Positions 41,717-50,318 of a stretch of DNA of 64,000 nt are shown in pieces. The DNA comes from an uncultured bacterium (GTDB lineage Bacteria > Bipolaricaulota > Bipolaricaulia > UBA7950 > UBA9294). The first letter of the stretch is position 1. Each line of letters begins with the position of its first letter. The notes beneath the pieces are model-generated. The model was not told the DNA's origin. It was given only the letters and a program-made list of their open reading frames with translations, and did not search any database. A program made the translations under genes and the position numbers. The stretch is from the NCBI GenBank assembly GCA_903857865.1, contig CAIOGO010000020.1, positions 169,064 to 233,063 of the forward strand, read 5' to 3'.

Positions 41717-42472
41717 ATGCCGGAACTCGCGAAGCTGACATGGCCGCAGGCGCGGCAGGCGATCCAGACGTGCGACGTCGCCCTCTTGCCCGTGGGTTCG
41801 GTCGAGCAGCACGGGCCGCATCTGCCGTTGGGCACGGACTGGTTTATCGCCCATCACATCGCGGCTCAAGTTGCGCGCGCCCCACGATGGCTTCTTCTCC
41901 CGGGCGTTGTCGTCGGCGTGTCCCACGAGCACCTCCAGTTCTGGGGAACGCTGACGGTGTCGGCCGACGAGCTGCGTGCCCTTGTGCTTGCCGCCGTTCG
42001 TTCCGCAGCCACGCACGGGATGAGGCGATTCGTGCTCGTCAACGGGCATGGGAGCAATGGCGCCGCTCTTGACGAGGCCGCGCGCCTGCTGCGCGCCGAT
42101 GGCATCGCTGCCTACGTCTTCAACTGGTGGCAGGCGATCGCGGACACCTTGTCGGCGTTGTCTCTCCAGCCGGTCGATCACGCCGGCCCCGTGGAGACGA
42201 GCCTGATCCTGGCCATCGATCCGGGACTCGTGCACGGCGACGGCCTCCGGGATGCCGGACAGGGAACCGAATGGGGAACCTTCGTCGAAGGAGTCCAGGT
42301 CGAGTTCGACGCGATCCGCTTCACCGAGGCCGGCAACGTCGGGGACCCGCGGCTGGCCGACGCGGCCAAAGGCCATGTCCTTATGGCGGAGGCCGTCGCC
42401 AAGCTCACGCAGTTCTGCATCTGGCTGGCCGACCAACGCGACGATCCCCTCGCCGCCGCGCACAAGCCCTAG
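41717..42472 (+). CDS. Creatininase-family amidohydrolase
   Basis: 251 residues, full family length. The metal site GSVEQHGPHLPLGTD (about 27-41) supplies Glu, His and Asp in creatininase spacing; VLVNGHGSNGAAL (about 105) supplies the next His. Genuine creatininase has a Glu two residues after that His, whereas here it is Ser, so creatinine may not be the substrate; other members cleave cyclic or linear amides. Start ATG 41717 is preceded by GAGGGAAC. It is opposite to the hydantoinase operon and may act on its ring-amide substrates or products. Confidence 0.85.
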   Translation: MPELAKLTWPQARQAIQTCDVALLPVGSVEQHGPHLPLGTDWFIAHHIAAQVARAPRWLLLPGVVVGVSHEHLQFWGTLTVSADELRALVLAAVRSAATHGMRRFVLVNGHGSNGAALDEAARLLRADGIAAYVFNWWQAIADTLSALSLQPVDHAGPVETSLILAIDPGLVHGDGLRDAGQGTEWGTFVEGVQVEFDAIRFTEAGNVGDPRLADAAKGHVLMAEAVAKLTQFCIWLADQRDDPLAAAHKP

Positions 42473-42556
42473 TCTTCGCAAGTACGAACGGGCCTCTGTT
42501 CGCATCGTCTCCTGTGGTCGACGGACACCGGTCGGGTGAGCGCTGACTTCCGCACG

Positions 42557-44317
42557 TCACCCACCCGCAGGAGCCGTCGTGCCCGCCCCGCCTCGCAGCC
42601 GCTTCGTCCTCGCCCAGTCAATGCTCAAGGGTTCCGTAGTGAGCGCGACACCGTAGACAGCTTCCGCATCCTGGCGCGTAACGTATCCATTGGCGACATC
42701 GTCGAGGACCCGCTCCGCGTCCCGATCCTTGGGCTCCCCGTAGCCTCCTCCGGTTCCCGTGATGAAACGAACCAGGGTTCCGGCAGGCGCAAGCTCATTC
42801 GAGAACCGCCCTCGCGTCTCCATCCGCCCGTCCGGATAGGTCACTTCGACGCGGTTCGGCGAACCCTCCAGCCCCCCGGCTAGTCCCCACGGTGGGAACC
42901 GGCTGCGGCCGAAGCTCGCCGTGATTCGCGCGGAGGAGTTCAGAATCCGATAGTCCTTGACGATGCCCAATCCCCCGCGCCACCGGCCGTGTCCGGCCCC
43001 GGCCTCGTGAAGCGCGAACTGCTCCACGATCAGGGGGTACTTCGCTTCGGCCACCTCGGCCGATAGGACGTAGGTCTCCCCGTCGGCCGTGCACACGAGC
43101 CCGCTCTCGCCGTCCTTCCCAAGCGCCGCGCCCCATCCCCCCGCGTTCGGCTCCACCGAGAAGAACCACGCTCCCGTCGCGTCGTGCTGACCGCTCACGG
43201 TCGTGCCGCACACACTGAGGAAGTGGCCCGCGGGAATCCTCGAGGGTAAAGCAGCGGACAGCGCCCGCCAGATGACGTCGCCGGCATACGCGGCCGCTTC
43301 CCAGTACGTGCTCACGGGGGCCGGTCGTCTTGGGTTGAACACGGTGTCCTCGGGGACGACGACGCGCAACGGCGCGAAGAAGCCTTCATTCGGGGCGGCG
43401 TGGGGCGAGAGCACGCTCTGGTAGGCGAACTTCACCGTGCTGAGGAGGACCGACAAGGGGCAGTTGATCGGGCCGGCGCAGGTGCCGCCCGTCCCCGTGA
43501 AGTCGACCACGAACTCTCGATCCGTGATGGTGACCCGCACGCGAACCGGGACGGGGTCGCCCCCGAGGCCATTGTCGTCGATGAACTCCTCAGCCTCGTA
43601 GACGCCGTGCGGGAGTGCCTGCAGCTCGGTCAAGGCTTCGCGCCGGCCCTGTTCGAGCGAGATGTCGATCGCGTCGAGCACGGCATCGAGGCCGAACTTG
43701 CCGCACAATTCACCAATGCGCCGCGCTGCCACGTGCAGCGACGCGGCCTGCGCGCGCATGTCGCCAAGCGTCAGCTCCGGTGCCCGGACGTTGCGGGTGA
43801 CGATGTCCACGATGTCTCTCACCTCCGCTCCTTCGCGGACGAGCCGGACGGCCGGGAACTGAATCCCCTCCTGGAAGATGTCCGTGGCCGTCGGCGACCA
43901 ACTGCCAGGATCCTTGCCGCCAACGTCGTTCCAGTGCGCCTTGCTGGCGGCGAACAAGACGAGTCGGCCGTCGACGAAGATGGGAAGGATGAGGACAATG
44001 TCGTTCTGGTGGGTGGCTCCCCCCATGTAGGGATCGTTGCACATGAACACGTCCCCAGGACGCATGTCCTGGGGGCCGAACTTCCGGAGAACGTCGCGCA
44101 CGGCGTCGGTCAAGACCCCGATGAAGGCCGGAATGCCGTTCGCCTGCGCGACCATGCGTCCCTGGCTGTCGATGACGGCGCACCCGTAGTCGAGGACTTC
44201 GTAGATCACCGTGCTCTTCGCCGTCCGCCCCAGCGATACGAACATCTGCTCGGCGGCGGAGATGAGCGCCCGCTTGATGACTTCCACCGTGAACGGATCC
44301 GTCCGCCGTCCTTTCAT
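42557..44317 (-). CDS. Hydantoinase/oxoprolinase B subunit (copy 1)
   Basis: 586 residues. Whole-length HyuB pattern: DPFTVEVIKRALISAAEQMF start, CNDPYMGGATHQNDIVLILP, DFTGTGGTCAGPINCP, PNEGFFAPLRVVVPEDTVFN, GGLGIVKDYRIL and GGGYGEP near the end. With the A subunit it forms ATP-dependent ring-opening amidohydrolases (N-methylhydantoinase, 5-oxoprolinase, caprolactamase) or acetophenone-type carboxylases. ATG 44317 overlaps the HyuA stop (ATGA). Last gene of the long minus-strand run. Paralogue of 53671-55431. Confidence 0.9.
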   Translation of the reverse strand: MKGRRTDPFTVEVIKRALISAAEQMFVSLGRTAKSTVIYEVLDYGCAVIDSQGRMVAQANGIPAFIGVLTDAVRDVLRKFGPQDMRPGDVFMCNDPYMGGATHQNDIVLILPIFVDGRLVLFAASKAHWNDVGGKDPGSWSPTATDIFQEGIQFPAVRLVREGAEVRDIVDIVTRNVRAPELTLGDMRAQAASLHVAARRIGELCGKFGLDAVLDAIDISLEQGRREALTELQALPHGVYEAEEFIDDNGLGGDPVPVRVRVTITDREFVVDFTGTGGTCAGPINCPLSVLLSTVKFAYQSVLSPHAAPNEGFFAPLRVVVPEDTVFNPRRPAPVSTYWEAAAYAGDVIWRALSAALPSRIPAGHFLSVCGTTVSGQHDATGAWFFSVEPNAGGWGAALGKDGESGLVCTADGETYVLSAEVAEAKYPLIVEQFALHEAGAGHGRWRGGLGIVKDYRILNSSARITASFGRSRFPPWGLAGGLEGSPNRVEVTYPDGRMETRGRFSNELAPAGTLVRFITGTGGGYGEPKDRDAERVLDDVANGYVTRQDAEAVYGVALTTEPLSIDWARTKRLRGGAGTTAPAGG

Positions 44318-46362
44318 CGCGAACTCCCTTCGGCGAGGATGAGGTCGCCGAACGCGTTCCGAACCGCACTCTGGTTGGCAAGGACGACGGTCGTCGACGA
44401 CGGCTCCTCGAGAATCGCAGGACCGCGCACCTCTCGCCCCACGGGCAGCAGACCCCGTTCGTAGACGGGCGTCTCGGCCCAGCCGCCTTCCTCGAAGAGG
44501 ACATTCCGTAGACCCTTCCGAGCCTCGTCAAGAGATCGCGATCCGGTCGCCCCGGGCCGCGCACCGGGCTTCGGAACTTCCCCCCAGATGGTCACGTGGA
44601 GGTTCACCACCTCCGCTTCCTCGTCGAGCCGGAATGCATACGCGCGCTCATGAAGGCCGTGGAATCGTTCCAGCAACGAGGAAACCGGCTCGCGGGGGTC
44701 GAGCGGAGTGCGGACCGTGTGCTCCTGCCCCTCGTAACGCAGGTCGACGGACCGCTGCAGCCACGTTCGCGTGACGTTCCCCTGCCGTTCCGTCGAGAAG
44801 GACTCGACCGCCTCCCCACTCAGGCCTTCGAGCCTCGCAAGGACGGTCGGCCACGTGCGCGCATTGCACGCCATGACGCGCGTTCGCACGAGATCCTGAC
44901 GCAGATCGGTCATGAGCATTCCCCACGCAGAGAACTGCCCAGGGGCCTCGGGAATCACCACCGTCCCGATGTGAAGCTGGCGCGCGAGGGTCGGCGCGTG
45001 CAGTCCACCGGCGCCTCCGTAGGCGACGAGCGTGAAGTCACGCGGGTCGTAGCCGCGCTCGATCGTGGCGCGTTCGAGCGCGGCCTGCATGTTCGCGTTC
45101 ACCAGTCTGAGGATCCCGATGGCTCCCTCCTCGCGGGACAGACCAATGGACTCGGCCAGCGCCGCGACGGCCGTCTCGGCGCGCTCTCGGTGGAGAGCCA
45201 TGCGGCCTCCGAGGAAGTAGCCGGCACTCAAGCGACCAGCGAGAAGGTTCGCGTCGGTGACCGTCGGCAGTGTGCCGCCGAGCCCATAGCACGCTGGACC
45301 CGGGCTCGCGCCCGCGCTGCGCGGCCCAACATGGAGGGCGTTCCCTTTGTCGAGCCACGCGATCGAGCCTCCACCGGCACCAACTTCCACAACGTCGATC
45401 ACGGGGATCTTGAGCGGATAGCCGGCCCAGGTCTGTGACCGCTCCAGGTGGTAGTCCGTCCGCACGGCCACCTCTCCAGCCTCAATGACACTCACCTTGG
45501 CCGTCGTGCCGCCCATGTCGAAGGCGATCGCGCTCGCCTTTCCGAGCCTGCGCACCACGGAGCTGGCACCGATCACTCCTCCCACCGGCCCGGATTCCAC
45601 CAAGTGAATGGGCATGCGCCGCGAGCGGCCGAATGAGGCTGTCCCCCCATTCGATTGCATGGCAAGAGGCGCGCCGGAGAACCCACGCTCAGCGAGCTTC
45701 CGCTCCAGGGATGCAAGGTACGCGTCTGCCACCGGGCGCACGTACGCGTTCAGCACGACCGTGTTCGTTCGCTCGTACTCACGCCATTCCTGCGTCATCT
45801 CGTGGGAGGCGCAGACGGGGATCCCCGGGCAGAGACGCTCCAGCAGATCCTTCGCCCTCTTCTCGTGTTCGGCGTTGGCGTACGAGTGGAGGAAACACAC
45901 CGCGATGGCTTCTGCACCGCTCCGCCGACACTCGGCGGCGGCCAGCTCGACGTCCTCCTCGCACAGCGGTTCCCGCACTTCGCCCTTCCAGGTCACGCGC
46001 TCCCGCACCTCCAGGCGGAGGCGGCGAGGCACGAAGGGGCGAGGCTTGCAGTACATCAGGTTGTACATGTCGGTGCGATTCGCCCGCTGAATCTCAAGGA
46101 CGTCGCGGAAGCCCCGCGTCGTGATGAGCGCAACGCGACACCCTGTCCTCTCGGTCAGGGCGTTGATGACCACCGTCGTCCCGTGAACGAACTGTGAGAC
46201 GTCGGACAAGGGCACCGCGGCTTCTCCTATTGCATCCAGCACGCCGAGCGCGAAGTCCCCCGGAGTGGTGAGGGTCTTTCCGAGCGTCAGCTCACCCGAT
46301 GCCTCGTCCAATGCGACGAGGTCCGTGAACGTCCCCCCGATGTCGATCGCCAGGCGGCGCAT
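44314..46362 (-). CDS. Hydantoinase/oxoprolinase A subunit (copy 1)
   Basis: 682 residues of the ASKHA-fold HyuA family that phosphorylates the substrate amide. Signatures: IDIGGTFTDLVALDE at the N-terminus, HGTTVVINALTERTG, FDMGGTTAKVSVIEAG mid-protein, VGAGGGSIAWLDKGNALHVG and AYGGAGGLHAPTLARQL. Start ATG 46362 shares one base with the stop of the ABC ATPase gene (TGATG). Directly downstream of a peptide-type importer, so the importer probably brings in the substrate. Paralogue of 55428-57470. Confidence 0.9.
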   Translation of the reverse strand: MRRLAIDIGGTFTDLVALDEASGELTLGKTLTTPGDFALGVLDAIGEAAVPLSDVSQFVHGTTVVINALTERTGCRVALITTRGFRDVLEIQRANRTDMYNLMYCKPRPFVPRRLRLEVRERVTWKGEVREPLCEEDVELAAAECRRSGAEAIAVCFLHSYANAEHEKRAKDLLERLCPGIPVCASHEMTQEWREYERTNTVVLNAYVRPVADAYLASLERKLAERGFSGAPLAMQSNGGTASFGRSRRMPIHLVESGPVGGVIGASSVVRRLGKASAIAFDMGGTTAKVSVIEAGEVAVRTDYHLERSQTWAGYPLKIPVIDVVEVGAGGGSIAWLDKGNALHVGPRSAGASPGPACYGLGGTLPTVTDANLLAGRLSAGYFLGGRMALHRERAETAVAALAESIGLSREEGAIGILRLVNANMQAALERATIERGYDPRDFTLVAYGGAGGLHAPTLARQLHIGTVVIPEAPGQFSAWGMLMTDLRQDLVRTRVMACNARTWPTVLARLEGLSGEAVESFSTERQGNVTRTWLQRSVDLRYEGQEHTVRTPLDPREPVSSLLERFHGLHERAYAFRLDEEAEVVNLHVTIWGEVPKPGARPGATGSRSLDEARKGLRNVLFEEGGWAETPVYERGLLPVGREVRGPAILEEPSSTTVVLANQSAVRNAFGDLILAEGSSR

Positions 46363-47342
46363 CACTCTCCCTCGGGACCGCACCAGTGGTTGCAGCGGAC
46401 GACGTGCCCGGGTGCGATCTCGCGCATCTCCGGATCCAATTCCGCGCAGGAATCCCCCCGCTCGGAACATCGGGAGTGAAAACTGCACCCAGGCGGGATG
46501 TTGACCGGACTTGGGATCTCGCCCTTGGAGATCGCCTTGTGCGGTTTCAGAGCCTCTTCCTCGTCGGACACGACGGGGATCGAGGATAGGAGCATCTTCG
46601 TGTACGGGTGAACCGGGTGCTCGAAGAACTCCACGGTGGGGGCGATCTCGCACAACTTGCCCAGGTACATGATAGCCACGCGGCTCGCGACGTTCCGCAT
46701 CAGCGAGAGGTCGTGCGTGATGAACAGGTACGTTAGGTTCAGCTCGCGACGCAAGCGGATCAGCAGGTTGATGATCTTTGCCTGGACGGAAACATCGAGC
46801 GCCGACGTGGGCTCGTCGAGCAGCACGAGGGACGGGTTTGTGGCTAGAGCTCTGGCCAGAGCCACCATCTGCTTCTCGCCTCCGCCGATCGCCTGTGGGT
46901 ACTTGTACAGATACTCGTCCGCGGGCAGCTCGACCATCTCCAAGAGGGCCTTCATCCTGGCCAGACGATCGCGGCTCGTCCCGACTCGGTGCACCGCGAG
47001 CGGGACCGAGAGGATCTGTTTGATCGTCCGCTTCGGGTTGAGGGACGAGCCCGGATCCTGGAAGACAATCCGCAGATCGCCCTTCACATGTTTCGGCCTC
47101 CGGTTGAATGCCGCGCCGATCGTCTCACCCTTGAAGAGGATGTCACCCGACGTGGGGGGGTACATGCCGACGATGCACTGCGCCGTGGTCGTCTTGCCGG
47201 ACCCGGATTCCCCGACGAGGCCCAGCGTGTCGCCGGGAGCCATGACGAACGAGATCCCGTCGATGGCTCGAACCAGCCCCTGTTTGGTCGGAAAGCACTT
47301 CGTTAGGTTCTCTACACTCAAGATGCTCTCGGGCATCGCCAT
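46362..47342 (-). CDS. Oligopeptide-type ABC importer ATPase (DppF/OppF-like)
   Basis: 326 residues. Walker A GESGSGKTT, Q-loop IVFQDPGSSLNPK, signature region IGGGEKQMVALARALA (LSGGQ altered to IGGGE), Walker B LVLLDEPTSALD, and the C-terminal oligopeptide-importer extension with Cys cluster CSFHSRCSERGDSC that likely binds an iron-sulfur cluster in this subfamily. ATG 47342 shares one base with the stop of the DppD-like gene. Pairs with the next ATPase. Confidence 0.9.
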   Translation of the reverse strand: MAMPESILSVENLTKCFPTKQGLVRAIDGISFVMAPGDTLGLVGESGSGKTTTAQCIVGMYPPTSGDILFKGETIGAAFNRRPKHVKGDLRIVFQDPGSSLNPKRTIKQILSVPLAVHRVGTSRDRLARMKALLEMVELPADEYLYKYPQAIGGGEKQMVALARALATNPSLVLLDEPTSALDVSVQAKIINLLIRLRRELNLTYLFITHDLSLMRNVASRVAIMYLGKLCEIAPTVEFFEHPVHPYTKMLLSSIPVVSDEEEALKPHKAISKGEIPSPVNIPPGCSFHSRCSERGDSCAELDPEMREIAPGHVVRCNHWCGPEGE

Positions 47343-48322
47343 CAACTCCGATACAGGTAGCAGGCCACAACGTGCCCCTCGCCGACGCTGAAGAACTCGG
47401 GGGCCGTCTCCTTGCACACGGGCATCACATGAACGCACCTCGGATGGAACCGACATCCGGACGGTGGGTCGAGGTAGTTCGGGATGCGTCCGGGAATCCC
47501 GTCGCTGATTCCCACTCCCGTCAATCGGGGCACACTCTCCATCAGGCCTTGGGTGTACGGGTGGCGCGGGGCGGCCAGCAGATCCTTCGTCCGGCCGGTT
47601 TCCACCATCGTCCCGGCATACATGATGTACATGCGTTGGGTGAGGTCGCGCACCACGCCCATCGAGTGGGTGATGATGAGGACGGACGTGCCTTTCTCGT
47701 CGACCAGCTCGTCAAGCTTCCTCAGAATCTGATCCTGGATCGTGACATCAAGATTGGTCGTCGGTTCGTCCGCCAGAAGGAGCTGTGCTTCGCGCGACAG
47801 GGCCTCCGCAATGCATACGCGCTGTCGCATCCCGCCGGAGAGTTGGCTGGGGTAGTTGTGCATGATCCGCTCAGGGTCAGGCATTCCCGTCTCGTGAAGC
47901 GCGGCGATGCACCGGGCCTCGATTTCCCGTCTGGAGAGGCGGCCCCTTCCGCGGCCTCCCATCGAATCCTTCAGGATGTCCCGAAGCTGCGTGCCCACCG
48001 TGAACATAGGGTTCAGGGATTGGAGCGGGTCCTGGAAGATCGCCGTCATCTCCCGCCGCCGCAAGTCGCGGATGCCCCGATGCGACATCCTCAAGATGTC
48101 CGCCCCGCGGTACAGAATCTCGCCCGACGCGACTTCCGCGGGAGGCGTCGGCAACACCCTCAGGATCGACTTCACCGTCGTCGTCTTGCCGCACCCTGTC
48201 TCGCCCACCAGGCCGACCCGCTCGCCACTGTCTACCTCGAGCCGTGCCCGGTTCAGCACCCGAAGGTGCCCCTCGAAGATGCGGTAGCCAACGCACAGAT
48301 CCTTCACCTCGAGAAGCGCCAC
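47342..48322 (-). CDS. Oligopeptide-type ABC importer ATPase (DppD/OppD-like)
   Basis: 326 residues. Walker A GETGCGKTT, Q-loop AIFQDPLQSLNP, signature LSGGMRQRVCIAEALS, Walker B LLLADEPTTNLD, and a C-terminal Cys motif CRFHPRCVHVMPVC. Energises uptake together with the DppF-like ATPase. Three nt separate it from the DppC-like permease gene. Confidence 0.92.
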   Translation of the reverse strand: MALLEVKDLCVGYRIFEGHLRVLNRARLEVDSGERVGLVGETGCGKTTTVKSILRVLPTPPAEVASGEILYRGADILRMSHRGIRDLRRREMTAIFQDPLQSLNPMFTVGTQLRDILKDSMGGRGRGRLSRREIEARCIAALHETGMPDPERIMHNYPSQLSGGMRQRVCIAEALSREAQLLLADEPTTNLDVTIQDQILRKLDELVDEKGTSVLIITHSMGVVRDLTQRMYIMYAGTMVETGRTKDLLAAPRHPYTQGLMESVPRLTGVGISDGIPGRIPNYLDPPSGCRFHPRCVHVMPVCKETAPEFFSVGEGHVVACYLYRS

Positions 48323-48325
48323 GTG

Positions 48326-49222
48326 TCACACCTCCTCGACGGCGAACACGTCGCGCAGCCCGTCGCCGACCAAGTTGAATGCCAGGATTACGAGCACGAT
48401 GGCAAGAGCGGGAAAGATCGTGCTCCACCACTCGCCGGGCAACCGTTTCGCCCCGTCGGCCACCATGGTGCCAAGGCAGGGCGTGGGCGGTTGCGCTCCC
48501 AGCCCGACGAAGCTCAGAGATGCTCCTAGGAGAATGACGATGCCCATGTCCAAGGTCATCTTCGTCAGGATCGGCGCCAGGCAGTTGGGGAGCATCTCCC
48601 GGAATAGGATGTGCGCCTCGCTCGCGCCGGAGAACTCCGCTTCGCGGATGAAGAACTGGTTCCGCATGGAAGAGGAAACCGCAAACACGAGTCGGCAGTA
48701 CCACGGCCACCACAGGAGGGCGATCGCGAACATCTCGTTCAAGAGACTCGGAGTCAGCATCGCCGTGATCGCTAGAGCCAACACAAGCGGCGGTACGGCG
48801 AGGAAGACGTCCGTGACCCTCATGATCGTCGTCTCGACCCAGGTCCCGCGGTGATACCCTGCGATGAGTCCGAGAATGACGCCCGGCGCAACCCCGAGGC
48901 CCAGGACGACAATCCCGAGAAGGAGCGAGAAGCGATAGCCGAAGATGACGCGAGTGAATACGTCACGGCCGATTCGGTCGGTGCCGAAAAGGTGCTCCCA
49001 ACTGGGCGGCTGCCCCGCCGCTTTGAAGTTGGTGTAGGGCCCGGCGTGCGCGGGGTACGGCGTGATGTAGGATGCCAGTCCCGTGGCAAGCACGATCACG
49101 ACCAGAACAACCAGGCCAACGACGGAGAGGGGATTCCGCGAGAACTTGTACCACCCCTTGGCAAGGCCCCGCCGTCTCAGAGCAAAGGAGGCGGCGAGGT
49201 CAGCGCGCTTCTCTTGCCACAT
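48326..49222 (-). CDS. Oligopeptide-type ABC importer permease (DppC-like)
   Basis: 298 residues, about six helices. N-terminal RNPLSVVGLVVLVVIVLATG, then the DppC hallmark HLFGTDRIGRDVFTRVIFGY and the coupling motif EAEFSGASEAHILFREMLPN. Forms the membrane channel with the DppB-like partner encoded just upstream (3-nt gap). Confidence 0.92.
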   Translation of the reverse strand: MWQEKRADLAASFALRRRGLAKGWYKFSRNPLSVVGLVVLVVIVLATGLASYITPYPAHAGPYTNFKAAGQPPSWEHLFGTDRIGRDVFTRVIFGYRFSLLLGIVVLGLGVAPGVILGLIAGYHRGTWVETTIMRVTDVFLAVPPLVLALAITAMLTPSLLNEMFAIALLWWPWYCRLVFAVSSSMRNQFFIREAEFSGASEAHILFREMLPNCLAPILTKMTLDMGIVILLGASLSFVGLGAQPPTPCLGTMVADGAKRLPGEWWSTIFPALAIVLVILAFNLVGDGLRDVFAVEEV

Positions 49223-49225
49223 GGT

Positions 49226-50245
49226 TCAGCCTCCTCTCCGCTGGATCCGGATGGTGGGGTCCAAGAACGAGATGATGATGTCCACCGCGAGATTCACGAG
49301 CGCGAACGTGACGCCCATGACGACGACCACGGCCACCATCGCGTTGAGATCCTTGTTCAGCATGGTCGTCACCGCGTAACGCGAGAAGCCGGGCCACATG
49401 TAAACGAGCTCGACGAGGAATGCGTTGGACATGAGGAAGGCGAAGTCAAGCCCCATGACGGTGATCGTGGGGATGATCGATGGCCGAAGCAGGTACTTGA
49501 AGACCAACCGCGACGTCCGAATGCCGTGCACCCTGTGCATTGTGATGTAGTCCTTGTTCAGGTTCTCGACGATCGACGACCGTGTGATACGACCTTCCTG
49601 GGCAATGTGAATGACCGCCAGGCTGAAGGCCGGAAGCAGCAAGTGGTTCAGGGCAACGAGAGCCGTCTTCACCTGCCCGGCGAGGAGACTGTCCAGAACC
49701 ATGAATCCCGTCACGGTCGGAGGCGGCTGCATCATGATGGGGAGTCGGCCCACGCTAGGCGCGAGGCGAAACACCTGGCTGAACAGGAACATGAGGAGGA
49801 TTGCGATCACGAAGGACGGCGTCGCGATCCCCAGGTAGGACACGAGGCGCGACAGCCCGTCGAACCAGGAGTTGCGGAAGTAGCCCGCGAGGATCCCCAT
49901 GATCTGGCCGAAGACAAGCGAGATCAGCGTGGCGAAAAGGATGAGTTCGAGTGTCGCGGGGATGTACTGGGCGAGATCGGTCGTGACCGGCCGTCTCGTG
50001 TACGAGGACTTGCCCAGGTCACCGTGCATCACGTTCCGGATCCAGTAGTAGTACTGCACGGGAAAGGGCTTGTCGAGATGCATCTCCACGCGCATCTGCT
50101 GCACCTGGTCCTGCGAGGCCAGGAACCCGAGCGCCGCGCGGGCGGGGTCGCCCGGTACGACGCGCGCGATGGAGAAGATCAAGAGCGACAGCCCGAAGAG
50201 GACAAAGATCGATTGCACGAGCCTCAGACCGATGTACTTGGCCAT
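49226..50245 (-). CDS. Oligopeptide-type ABC importer permease (DppB-like)
   Basis: 339 residues, six helices. Typical start LRLVQSIFVLFGLSLLIFSI and RVVPGDPARAALG, and coupling loop YITMHRVHGIRTSRLVFKYL. First permease of the importer. A 10-bp hairpin separates it from the binding-protein gene. Confidence 0.92.
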   Translation of the reverse strand: MAKYIGLRLVQSIFVLFGLSLLIFSIARVVPGDPARAALGFLASQDQVQQMRVEMHLDKPFPVQYYYWIRNVMHGDLGKSSYTRRPVTTDLAQYIPATLELILFATLISLVFGQIMGILAGYFRNSWFDGLSRLVSYLGIATPSFVIAILLMFLFSQVFRLAPSVGRLPIMMQPPPTVTGFMVLDSLLAGQVKTALVALNHLLLPAFSLAVIHIAQEGRITRSSIVENLNKDYITMHRVHGIRTSRLVFKYLLRPSIIPTITVMGLDFAFLMSNAFLVELVYMWPGFSRYAVTTMLNKDLNAMVAVVVVMGVTFALVNLAVDIIISFLDPTIRIQRRGG

Positions 50246-50272
50246 AGTGTCCTTGAGTGCCCTTTCGCCAGA

Positions 50273-50299
50273 GAGGGAGGGCCCATCGAGCCCTCCCTC
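50273..50299 (-). promoter_or_regulatory. Strong intra-operon hairpin after the binding-protein gene
   Basis: GAGGGAGGGC (50273-50282) and GCCCTCCCTC (50290-50299) form a perfect 10-bp stem with a 7-nt loop, 19 nt past the stop of the binding protein and 27 nt before the permease start. No T-run. Same layout as 11868-11900 in the other importer operon. Confidence 0.65.
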
Positions 50300-50318
50300 C
50301 GGCCTATACCCACTGCAC

